Origin: Pristionchus mayeri
Taxonomy: Eukaryota > Nematoda > Chromadorea > Rhabditida > Neodiplogasteridae
DNA length: 64,000 nt
Direction of reading: 5' to 3'
NCBI GenBank assembly: GCA_036245805.1
Contig: BTRK01000002.1
Coordinates: forward strand, 21,445,067-21,509,066
This document shows positions 33,956-44,298 of this stretch, piece by piece. A model generated the notes under the pieces. That model was not told where the DNA came from, searched no databases, and was given only the letters and a program-made list of their open reading frames with translations. A program made the position numbers and the translations under genes. Every line of letters begins with the position of its first letter. Position 1 is the first letter of the stretch.

Positions 33956-36900
33956 ATTCAGGTTGAAGCGATGGAACACATCTGGCTTCCGTGTTCCTCT
34001 TCATCAGATGACACTGACTGTTATCTGGGAGACAGAGGGAAGTGCGAGAGGTGAAAGATGGCAGTTCATTCATTGTTGTCATTCTCCTTTATTCCACTTC
34101 TTCATCGTGATTCATTTGTAGGAGTGGGGACAAACTTCGATGCACTGCGTGTCATGTTGTAGCACACTCGGGATGTTTAGTCCATCTATCTACGGTGAGG
34201 AAGAAGAGAGGAGGGAGGGGAGATGGGGGGAAGGGGGGGGGGAGAAGGGGAAGGGGGAGGAGAAGGAGAAGGAGGTGCTTTGAGGGATCAGTGCAGTGCA
34301 AGACAACCTTCCGCGAGCCCCATCGGAAGGGACGAGAGGCAGTGGATGCATTGGGAGGGCATCATTGGGTGCACAGGTGAGAGGGGAGAGTGGAGAAGGG
34401 AGATCGTAGACTGAATATTGAGAGTAGCAGGGCGTTGATTATGTATGTTAACGTGTTGTTTAAGATGGAAGTATGAGGGTAGATGCTCTGGCTGTGCAAA
34501 ATCATTCCACCAGAAGATATTTTTCAAGGGAATTCAAGAGAAAAAGGTGGGGATTTTTTTATTGGAACTTATTATTATTTTAGATTAATATTGCCGAAAT
34601 AAAGAAGGAAATGAATGTGGAAGTAGTTGAGGAGCCAGCGGCAGTAACGTGTTCGTGGTGCAAGGAATCTTTCCATCTCAAGAATTGTTTCGATGACCAC
34701 AAACTGAATGAGAAATGTGATAAGGGAGGACTGCGGTGAGGGATTAACAGATTCCTCCCTCCATTTAAAGCTCATATCATTTTCTTCTCTGGTGAGCTTC
34801 CCAAGTTTGTTCGCCACTTGGAGAGGCACTCCAGAGTAGAAGAAAACAATGTAAAGATGCAAAAATAAGACTAATCCTCGATTTCCAGTGACCTAATCGT
34901 TCCTCCGCAATGGATCGTCCGAGCATCCAAAAAGCGGAAAATGAACAGTCAAAATCCGAATCCGAAGGTAGGCTTCCCTCTCTCTCAATCTCTATCTTCA
35001 TGCAAAATGATTTAAATACACAAGTTTGTGATAAAGATTCTATGTGTTTCTTCTGAAGAGTGCTGATCACCAAAGATATATTTGAGTCGAAGACATTCAT
35101 GGTCCGTCGTGCTGATTCGTGGCTTGGTTGTCCCTCTCAGCCTCTCCTCGTATTCGTCAATCCAAAGAGTGGAGGGAACAAAGGAGCAAAGGCACTCCAG
35201 GTACTAATCATCACCATCCCAAATATCATATGAGAGATCATAGTCATGGAACAACTTCGTATCAACTAATATATTGGAATGCACTATCCGGCCTGATGGT
35301 ATTTCAGTAATGCTACTTTTCCATGAACCCCCCCCTCCTATTTAGGCCATGGTTCAAAGAGGGGTGTTAGGTTATGGTGCATCTACCCACGGTACCATGC
35401 CCACACCTTCTGTAGAAGGTATAAAATAACCCATCATTAATTTATCCGCTACCGTGAAATCGATTTTGGAAGCCGACCCCTACGTAAAAAAGCAATATCA
35501 CTTATTTACTGCCTTCCATAAGTTATTAGTTTATACCAACCACGAAGTTATTCCATCTATGAGATGTGAGATGCTGAGCTATTATCGTGTTCCCTTTCCT
35601 TCTCTACTCTTCCATCCATTTCATTCAGACTTTCTGCTGGCTGCTTAATCCCCGTCAAGTATTCGACATCACATCACTCAAGGGACCCAAATTCGGGTGA
35701 GATACTCTTCCATTCACTCACTCAATCAATAATCTCTTTCTTGCAGACTGGAGTTGTATCGCAAAGTGCTCACTCATCTTCGCATCCTCGTCTGTGGAGG
35801 AGACGGGACTGTTGGATGGGTGCTATCCACTCTTGATAAGGTAGTTCAAATGACGCGACGTGTCCAATTTCTCATAAATGTTGTGATTGAGCACTGTCCC
35901 AAACGTTCTGATTCGTCCAGAAGACATGATCCCGAAATATTTGCCTAAGTCCTGATGCCTCGTAGAAAATAAAGTAAGCATACTGAACTTTGTTTTAGCT
36001 GTCTTGGCCGGTGTATCCTCCGATTGGAATCATGCCATTTGGAACGGGGAACGATCTGAGCAGGTGATCCATCTTCTCTCCACCCATCCACCCAATCCCC
36101 TTGAGATGCCTCGGATGGGGAGGATCCTTCTCTGATGAACCCCTCTCACAATTACTCAACTCCATCAGTCACGAAACTACTGTAACTCAGTTGGATAGGT
36201 GGGTAATTGGATGGAGTAGATAGGAAGATATTGATCGATTGAAGGTGGAAGCTGCAAGTGATGGCCAATGTCGATTGTCCACTCGGAGATGAAGAGGATG
36301 AGGAGGTACGAATTGTGCACATGAGTCATCTCTAAAATATCGAATAGATACATATCATACTTCATACCTCCTTTCTATAGAATTTAGTATTCGATGGGTT
36401 CTTCGTGTTCGAATATATCTTTTCTCATCAGGTGCAATCATCCCTTCCTCTCACTGTCATGAACAACTATTTCTCCATTGGGGCAGATGCACATGTCGCA
36501 CTTCAGTTCCACCATTCCAGAAGTGAATCTCTCTCTTTCTCTCAACCACCCCCCCCCTCTCTCTCTCCCTGCAGGTGCGAATCCGCAGATGTTGAACAGT
36601 CGACTGAAGAATCGAATCGCCTACGGTGGACTGGGGACGATCGATCTGTTCAAGAGGAGTTGGAAGGATCTCTCCGAGTTCGTGCAACTGGAGGTATTCC
36701 CTCTCCTACCCCCTCTCCCCTTCATCCTCCCTTTCCCTCCTCTCTTCTCCTCTTCAGTGCGATGGGGTCGACTTGACTCCTAAGATCAAGGAGCTTAAGC
36801 TACATTGCATTCTCTTTCACAACATAACGTACTACGCGGGAGGGACGGTCCCATGGGGACAGGATCAGGATGACTCCTGCAAGGTACGGTAACCAGATAC

Positions 36901-38800
36901 CGATCAACAACATATATCCAACTGCAGGCATCGTATTGTGATGGACGGATCGAAGTGCTGGGATTCACGACGGCAACATTGGCAGCATTGCAGATGGGAG
37001 GGAGAGGAGAGAGGATTGCACAGTGCTCAACTGCACGAATGAAGACTACCAAGGCGATCCCCATGCAGGTGAGGGGGGAGGGGAGGGAGGGGAGTGGGGG
37101 GGGGGGGGGGGAGGGAGGAGAGGAAGTGTGTCGTACAGGTGGATGGAGAGCCGGTGTTACTGGCCCCGTCTCTGATCAGTCTTTCTTTCCACTCCAAAGT
37201 GCCAATGATGAGGAGGGAGAAGAAGGGAGTGTGTGCACCTCCACTCAGGGGAAGAACAAGAGGAAGAAGGTCAGGGATCACAATTACTACTCACTTCGCA
37301 ATCAAAGAATGAGAAAACATAAAAATGATTTTTTTTTAAATTCGTATGCGTCAAATTAAGTTATTGCTAGAAGGGTGTATCTAACTTTTATGGTGCGTTT
37401 ATCGTTGCCGATCCCCCTCATTGCTAGGTCAGAATTACTCGTCCAGGGGGATCAAACGACGAGCAATAAGGGGTCAAATCTCTTCTCCAGGGGGGTCAGA
37501 ATGATCGTTTTGAGGGGTCTGGAGAGGGGGTCAAATCGAGCTCGGAGAGAGGGGAAATGTAGTCAAATGAGGTTCTCCAATATCAGCGTGTTCGGATTGA
37601 AACATATTTGATAATTTTCGAAATTAGCAATTTTTCATTTATGTTTCACTGTATCAATATTTCCGAGAATTACATTTTCAGACAAAATCAAATGTTTAAC
37701 TCCGAACGCGCTAATATTGGAGAACCTCATTTGACTACATTTCCCCTCTCTCCGAGCTCGATTTGACCCCCTCTCCAGACCCCTCAAAACGATCATTCTG
37801 ACCCCCTTGGAGAAGAGATTTGACCCCTAATTGCTCGTCGTTTAACCCCTTGAACGAATCATTCTGACCTTGCAATGAGGGGGATCGGCGACGATAAACG
37901 CACCATTAGGCTCATGGTAAGCATAATTATCAAGGGTCACAATTCTCATTTGCACAGTATCTCACAGATGACTGAGAGATTTGACTGAGAAATTTAAAAA
38001 TTTCCTCGAAAAACACCCCATCCTTCGGATTTGCAAAATAAAAGATTCTTGAATTGTGATGCCTCCGATTCACTTCGGACTATTCCATTCGTCTGTCGTC
38101 CTCGTACTCTCCTCCAGTTGTCTCCTATCCCTTGGTGTTCAGACGGATTCTCCCTCGTCGTCGACGTCACTCATCGTGCAGATTCCTGTCCTTGTAGTAG
38201 GGAGACATGACTACGACACATTCAAGGATAGTCTGGAGAGACTGAAAGACACGGGTGAGATGAGAAGATGAGGAGAGGGAGAGCGACCATTCCTTGCAGC
38301 ATTCGAGATTGGAACGATCAAGGCTGAGACCGAGATGGAATTGAGTAGAGGAAGACAAATTATCGATCGACTTCTTGTAGATCATCCTTGTCTTCCATAC
38401 GAATACAGCTCAGATTGGAGTTTCCTGGATTGTAAGTTGAGGATGAGGAAGAGGGAATGATGGGTGTGTTCAGATGTGTCGAATGCCGACGAGGGAACCT
38501 TCCGTGTCTCTCGTCAGGAGGAATGTGTGATGGCTGTCTCTGATGCATCGAACACTGACGACTGTCTACTCATCCTCGATGATTCCTTCCCTTCGATGAC
38601 TGAGAGAAGCAGGGAGATACTCACCAGTCACATCATGTTCCTTCCCAGCAACGAGTAAGAGCCCATTCCTACCGTACCCATCTATTCCCCCTCCCTTCTT
38701 CAGTTCTCCATGGCAGCCTCCCACTCACAGCACTAATCGACGGATCAGTGAGACTCTTCGAATCGTTCTCTCTGCAGATGCTCAAGAGACTCATCTCTGA
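29667..38800 (+). CDS. Type IV (zeta/iota) diacylglycerol kinase
   Basis: Converts diacylglycerol to phosphatidic acid at membranes, damping DAG signalling. The N-terminal exon (ATG 29667) reads [14 protein letters not shown] and splices in phase to 30281. A long Ser/Arg-rich region (30281-32300) follows, ending [10 protein letters not shown]. The first C1 domain (about 33960-34310) has [30 protein letters not shown] and VQCKTTFRE. The second (34350-34740) has [18 protein letters not shown] and [11 protein letters not shown]. The catalytic domain holds [44 protein letters not shown] and [13 protein letters not shown]. The accessory domain has [10 protein letters not shown] and [10 protein letters not shown], then [12 protein letters not shown] zeta-type tail follows ([33 protein letters not shown]) and ends QETHL, with TGA at 38798-38800. 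The ankyrin repeats of vertebrate zeta/iota are absent. Exons between 31447 and 32100 are only partly resolved. Introns host three transposable elements. Confidence 0.88.
30201..30234 (+). repeat. Poly-G tract (34 G)
   Basis: An uninterrupted run of 34 G in a DGK intron, about 47 bp upstream of the exon at 30281. It is a plausible G-quadruplex former and prone to length error in assembly. Confidence 0.9.
32326..33820. mobile_element. Non-autonomous inverted-repeat DNA transposon (TA target site) in a DGK intron
   Basis: A 1.5 kb palindromic element, TCACGCC...GGCGTGA, flanked by TA on both sides (32324-32325 and 33821-33822). The arms match over several hundred bases, for example GAGTTATAACCGGTTTTGG near 32372 and its complement near 33740. 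They meet near 32830-32860. The TA duplication suggests Tc1/mariner-type mobilisation. No transposase frame is present. It lies wholly in the intron 32301-33959. A second element interrupts its right arm. Confidence 0.8.
33195..33663. mobile_element. Second TA-flanked inverted-repeat element nested in the first
   Basis: A 469-bp element with termini of about 85 bp starting TCGTACCTTTCATTTTCAAC, flanked by TA at 33193-33194 and 33664-33665. It splits the right arm of the surrounding element: the left arm is continuous across the same point (near 32444-32470). It is therefore the younger insertion. No coding capacity. Confidence 0.85.
33901..33953 (+). repeat. (AG)n microsatellite before a C1-domain exon
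   Basis: About 26 AG repeats ending seven bases before the acceptor of the DGK exon that starts at 33960. A purine tract replaces the usual pyrimidine-rich stretch. Confidence 0.9.
37391..37905. mobile_element. Harbinger-like MITE in a DGK intron
   Basis: A 515-bp near-perfect palindrome beginning TGGTGCGTTTATCGT and ending with its complement, flanked by TTA on both sides (37388-37390 and 37906-37908). The arms are about 220 bp. A three-base TTA duplication is typical of PIF/Harbinger elements. It has no open frame of its own. It lies in the intron between the DGK accessory domain and its C-terminal tail. Confidence 0.8.
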
Positions 38801-39251
38801 CCCTCCCCCCTCCATCCCTTGATCTCTTCCCTTATCCCGGCGTAGGCCGATGAGTCTTCCTAGCACTAAAAAGAGTAGCCACTGCGTGAAAGAATCGAGT
38901 AGAATAATTTAACGCTCAATCAAAGACTGGCCAATGAAACCGATTTATTCCATGTGTAATTCCGTCATTTATATGATATTCTGTTATTTCGATGGTGTTG
39001 AAGTAAAGAATAGATTGGAGATTCGCGCCATGAGTACATTTCTCGTAGCATACACTTTCTTCAGACTCGAGAGAAGTCAGAAAGAGGTTGATAGATGTTC
39101 ATACCTCTCCCTCTCTCTCTCTCCCTTCCCTCCCTCATTTCTTCCTTCCCACTCTTCTCTCTTCTCATCCAATCTCTCATTTCCATCAGCTGCACTTCAT
39201 TCCCTTCATCAGGTAGATCAAGAAGTGTCTCTTCTTCTTCGATCGGGGGGA
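38801..39251. other. Intergenic between the DGK and degenerin genes
   Basis: 450 bp on the same strand as both neighbours, holding no recognised gene. A pyrimidine-rich stretch (39100-39180) precedes the CATCAG acceptor at about 39213, which could be the first splice site of the degenerin mRNA. Confidence 0.35.
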
Positions 39252-42200
39252 ATGCCCCGTACTGCTGCCCTCATCTCCAATGTCGTCTTCGAGAAGGACT
39301 CCGATCGAAGGATGTATGCAGAGTGTTCATTCTTCCCTTACCACACCATCACCCACTCTCCATCCACTCATCCACTCACACCAAGACTCTAATCAACTTA
39401 TATTATATTCATACAAATTGCAGATCTACAGTATCCACTCACTTTAGTGAAACGGAAGCGACGGAAACGAAGACTGGAGAAGTTCGTACAATTAAATATT
39501 TATTTATTTTGATTGGTCAATTGAGTTTGAATACACATTTCTCTAGCTAATAAACCTATCTAGATTATAAATATAATCCACGATGCGAATATGGATGGAG
39601 TGAGGCATCTCAAGGACGGAAACAAATTCGTGAGGTACGAGATCTCCCTTTCCCCCATTGAAGGTGATAGATGATAGTTGTACGAGTTGAGAAAGGGGAA
39701 GTGGAAGTGCGAGGTGGTTTGAAGATCTCTGCTGAGATGGCCCTTCCCAGCAACTGACGAGTCAATTGTGACTCGCTCATTGTCAGATGTCGTTATCAAT
39801 CAAGATTGAAACTGAGGGAGAGAGGGAGGAAGGGGGGAGGATGGAGGGGGGGGGGGGGAGGGGGGGGGGGAGATGACCACCTCGTTCCCTTCAGAACAGC
39901 ATGGGCAGCAGTCATAATCACATTCGTCATTCTCGCCCTTCTCCAGATTTCTCTGCAGATTCAATTCTACTATAGGAATCCGATCGCAACGAATGTGGAG
40001 GTGCGAGTCCCTCTCCATTCTTCTCCACTCACTCCATTCAGGTCGAATACCCAAACAACATCTCCTTCCCTGCTGTTGCCATCTGCAACAACAACCAGTT
40101 CAGGTGAGGCTGACCATGAGTGACCTTCCTCCCCCCCCCCTCCCCCCCCCCCCTCTCTACCCTCCCTCTCTCTCCAGATTGACGTACATCACGGGAGCTT
40201 GGTTGATGAACAGGAACATGGCCAAGGAGGATTTCAATAGTACCCTCAATGTCTTCGAGAGAGTAATTAGAATGATGGGTATGGATGGATTCTCTGCTAC
40301 CTCAGGTTCTTCTCAATGCCTGGGACATGGATGCAGTCTCATTCCTCAAGAAGGCAGCTCACACCAAATCGAGGATGATCATGGGGTGAGAGATAGGGGA
40401 GGGGCTTCCTATCGAGTATCTGCAGTTGCACGTGGCCCAATGGTTCATCGTGTCATCTGTCTGACTTCAAGCCAGTGTGGACTGTCACTGGACTCTGTTG
40501 GGCAATCAACACGAATCAGGAGAATCCATTCTCAGTCTCTGGAAGTGGTGAGTTGAGAGAGAGAAATGAGAGGGTGGAGGAGGAAGATGCGTGCATCCGT
40601 CTATCTCGTGACCGATCGAGAAATCGGGAACAAGACTTTGAGGAGAAAAAAGAGGGAAACGAAGATAAATGTGATTGAGATATGTATCGAAGGAAACTCT
40701 GAGTGGTAAACGAATTCTTGAGAGAAGAGGATCACTCTCAGGATCGGGTCACGGTCTTCGATTACTTCTCAACGTAGAAAGTTACGAGAGAATCGAGGCA
40801 TGCTCGGAGCAATTCAGAACGAATCGATTACCTGGTAGGTCACTTCCTCCATCAACGATCCACGGTAATTCAGGACTGAAGATCGTGATCTTCAATCAGA
40901 CTGACGTTCCCGAGACGAGTTTGAGTGGAGTGAATGTACCTGCCGGACACTCAATGGACATCCCATTCAAGATGCAACATGTAAGTAGAGAATGAAGGAC
41001 CGAGATTCGAGAGAATACACTTCCCTCCACGTTATCTTTCCTCCTTCGGCAACAAGGAAAGGAATACATCCAATGCAGAGGCAGAAATTGACCAGTTCAT
41101 CATGCATCGAAGAGACTGATTTGGAGAAGGGAGCAGTCTCCAACTTCTCATCTCCCTATAACATCCGGTAGATGACTCTCCCTCATCATTGATCAAACAG
41201 TATTCCTCAGAACATGTTCAATCCGTAAGTATCTGGCTGAGATTGAGCGAGTCTGCGAGTGTTCATTCATTCGATTATTCGACCAACGGGCCATCAGTGG
41301 TAAGGAAGGAGGGATGAAGACCCTTCTCTCTACTCCTCTCCAGGTCTCCCTCTCTGCACTGTCGGCGACTACTTCAAATGTGTTGGTGCAGTGATCGACA
41401 GAGTGAGGGAATCGGGAAGAGCTCGGAAGTGTCTCCCCCCTTGCGAGACTGTGCAGTTCACTGCATGGCAGGTAGAAGGAGAAGAGACGGAGACCATTCT
41501 AATCATTGTCATCAGGACATGAATCGTCTCCCTCGCAATTTGATGCCTCCCCTTATCGAGGAAGGAGAGGAGGAGGACGAAGGAGATGTTGAGGAAGAAG
41601 ATATTGAGAATGAGGTAGAGAACAGATAGAGATTTAAGTTATAGATATGCACCTATCATCTTCCTTGAAAGCTTTTCTTTCTGTTCCCTCATCACATTGA
41701 AATGGACGAACCGTAACGTGCAGCGATGTCCGAGTGGTTAAGGAGTTGGACTTGAAATCCAATGGGCATTGCCCGCGTAGGTTCGAACCCTGCTCGCTGC
41801 GAAGATTTTGCCTATTTTTTGTTTATTGTAAATTGTTGTCTTTTTTTATTTTTTTTCTTTCAGTTTCGTACAAATGAGGTCAATAAAGATCATATAACGT
41901 GCGACAGCAACAATATCTGGCTGACTGACAAACAGGTTTGAATGTTCGCTCCTTCTGTCGATATTAGAGTAGATATATTGGTAATCAGGTCGGTAGGATC
42001 AAGAGGGAAGCTCATCGAGCATTCGAGAAGCAGAGTCGATTCCAAGAAGATGTGAGAGAAAGAACAAAGAGAATGATAGAGAGGCTAAGAAGGGCTGTTA
42101 CCAAGTAAGGAAAGAAAGGTAAGGGGAACTGATGTAACTTTTCAGAGTGAAGAATCAACGATGGGGATGGAACTCTGAAGATTTACTCACTCCCTTCGAG

Positions 42201-44298
42201 AGACTGAGGAATGGAAGTGAATGCTTCGCACGATTGGCAAGTAGAGTGAGTGGGGAAAAGAGAGAGGGGTGGGGGAGAAAGAAGTCAGGATATTTGATTG
42301 ACAGTTTCTATGCATGGAATATGCCTTACAATGTGGGCTTTTTTAAATAGATCAAGGAGAAGTCTGAACGAACACACACATTGTCCAACATAAAATCAAA
42401 AATAAATGTTGAGGAGGAGTCGATCTTTACTCAAATGAATCGACCATCTCGGAACAACGAAGAATCGACTACGAGAAACATTCACTATGTGAGTAATCTT
42501 TGATTGGCGAGTGCAAATATGAAGATTCAGTTGGTGGATTCTCGATCATTCGAGAGACAACCGGATAGGTTCAAGACCATTGGGGCACTCAAGGAGTACT
42601 ACGGACAGAGAGTAGAGGATGTACTCAGAGAGGGCAACTATGTGAGTGCAGGAAAATGAGGGGAGCAACATCCACAATGGTAGATCATATCGACGATGGA
42701 GAAACTGTGGTCTATCTTCGACTCCTCCTCATATTCATCAACGATCACTGCTGATCTATCGAGGATCGATAGAATATTCGAGTTGATGAATCAAGTAGGT
42801 AGACCAAAGATTATTAAAAACATCTCAACATAACCAAGAGGCAAGAGTCATATATGATTTTCGATAATTGGTGGGGAGAACAAGTTGTAAATGGTTGAGT
42901 GTGACTTGAGTGTATCTCTGCAGTACGAGAGTGGAGGACTGCAACGGAGAGTGTGGGCCGAGAAGATGGAGAGTAGACAGATGAGACACTTCTTCCCTGA
43001 GGAATTCATGGATGTAAGTCCCCCCCCCCCCCTCCCCCTCCCCAGACAGAGAAGGAGATTGCAGGGATGGTCAGTGCCCATTCTGAGAGATCTAGAGAAG
43101 GTCCTACTCAAGACGATCTCGGAGATCGAATCAGTTGAATGGCAAGCTGTGAATAAGAGCATCGAAGGAGAAACTGCGGGCAAGGTGACCAATCCATCCT
43201 CTACTCACAGTCAAGGCAAGACTTAATTTAAGATTGGAGCTATGCTATTCTTCTCTTCAACTGACAAAAAGAAAGCAATGGAATTTGAGAAGTTGGAATA
43301 AGGGGTGAAAATAAGACGTAGTTTGTTCGTTCAGACTTCTCCTTGATATGTACTCTTGTGCCAGTGAGGAAGTGAAGGAGGAAAGCAAGGAAATGCTCCT
43401 GCAGTTTAAACGATCGATGAGAGAACTCCAAGTGAGGGGCGAATTCGAATGAATCGAAGGTTCACCATTCCAGTCAGCCTACAACAACCTGTTCAAGAAG
43501 GAACTCCCCGATTATCTTGATCTCTACGAGTTCGGAGACAAATTTGAGAGGTTTCAATCGTGATTACTCTTTGAAGAACATTCTCAATATCAGGGAAAAT
43601 TTTGCAATGGTCAACATTTTCATGCATGAAATGCATCTGGAACATTGGAGGTACAATCTTCATTTTAATGATCGCTTGAATATTAAAATTCAGACAATAC
43701 GAGACATATTCGTTCTGGAGTCTCGCTTGTGAGTGAACCGCCCCTTGATCAATCTATATGAATGGAATCAGGCGACGTGGGCGGGGCCCTCGGTCTCTTC
43801 GTGGGTGCCTCTCTTCTCACCATCATTGAGATGATCTACTTATGCATCAAACACGGAATCTGTTCGAGGAAATCAGCCAGCGATGCAATCACTTGGTAGG
43901 GAGAGGGGAAGAGGAAGAGAGGGGAGAGTGAATGTAGGGTGAGACACGCATCGAAGAGGAGGAAGACACGAAGAGGAGTGAGGGAAGTGGACGAGTCTCT
44001 CTATGATGAGCATGCTAACGAGAAGAAGAGAAGCATCTGGGGGACTCCTCCCAAGATCACCCCCATCCCTGAGGAGAACGACGCTCTCCTCTCAACGGTA
44101 CCATCCCCCATTAACAACTATACGTGTGATGACATCAGGATGATCCCCTCACTGAATCGTCATCTGAGTCTGCAGTCCAGCCACTCTTCTCATCCAATCA
44201 GGAGAGACAGACTATTCTCTAGTCCTTCCTTAATCATACTCAATTTATCGCATATATCGTGTTCACCATCATTCCTCTCTTTATCCTTCACTTGTTAA
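39252..44298 (+). CDS. Degenerin/ENaC-family sodium channel subunit with a long extracellular insertion
   Basis: Two-TM, trimeric amiloride-type channel. The cytosolic N-terminus (proposed Met 39252) leads to MDGVRHLKDGNKFVR and TM1 (TAWAAVIITFVILALLQISL). Extracellular blocks follow: VEYPNNISFPAVAICNNNQF, AWDMDAVSFLKKAAHTKSRM, CTWPNGSSCHLSDFKP, WTVTGLCWAINT, GHGLRLLLNVESYERI, IVIFNQTDVPE and CLPPCETVQFTAWQ. About 370 extra residues from roughly ten exons (41517-43553), acidic then helical and charged, precede the pre-TM2 block (NFAMVNIFMHEM) and TM2 (DVGGALGLFVGASLLTIIEM), where the GAS filter is intact. The cytosolic tail ends at 44298. The canonical His-Gly motif before TM1 reads Asp-Gly. 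The insertion exons have clean splice sites and phases. A tRNA gene lies in the intron 41615-41863. Confidence 0.88.
41720..41801 (+). tRNA. tRNA-Ser (anticodon TGA)
   Basis: 82 nt with a perfect 7-bp acceptor stem (GCAGCGA pairs with TCGCTGC), A box TGTCCGAGTGGTTA, anticodon loop CTTGAAA giving TGA, the long variable arm typical of tRNA-Ser, and B box GGTTCGAACCC. No intron. A run of T follows at about 41813, suited to Pol III termination. It lies inside an intron of the degenerin gene, on the same strand. Confidence 0.95.

Noticed and set aside
35340..35420. GC-rich stretch with small hairpins in a DGK intron
   Set aside because: Pairing is short and no terminal repeats or duplications were found.
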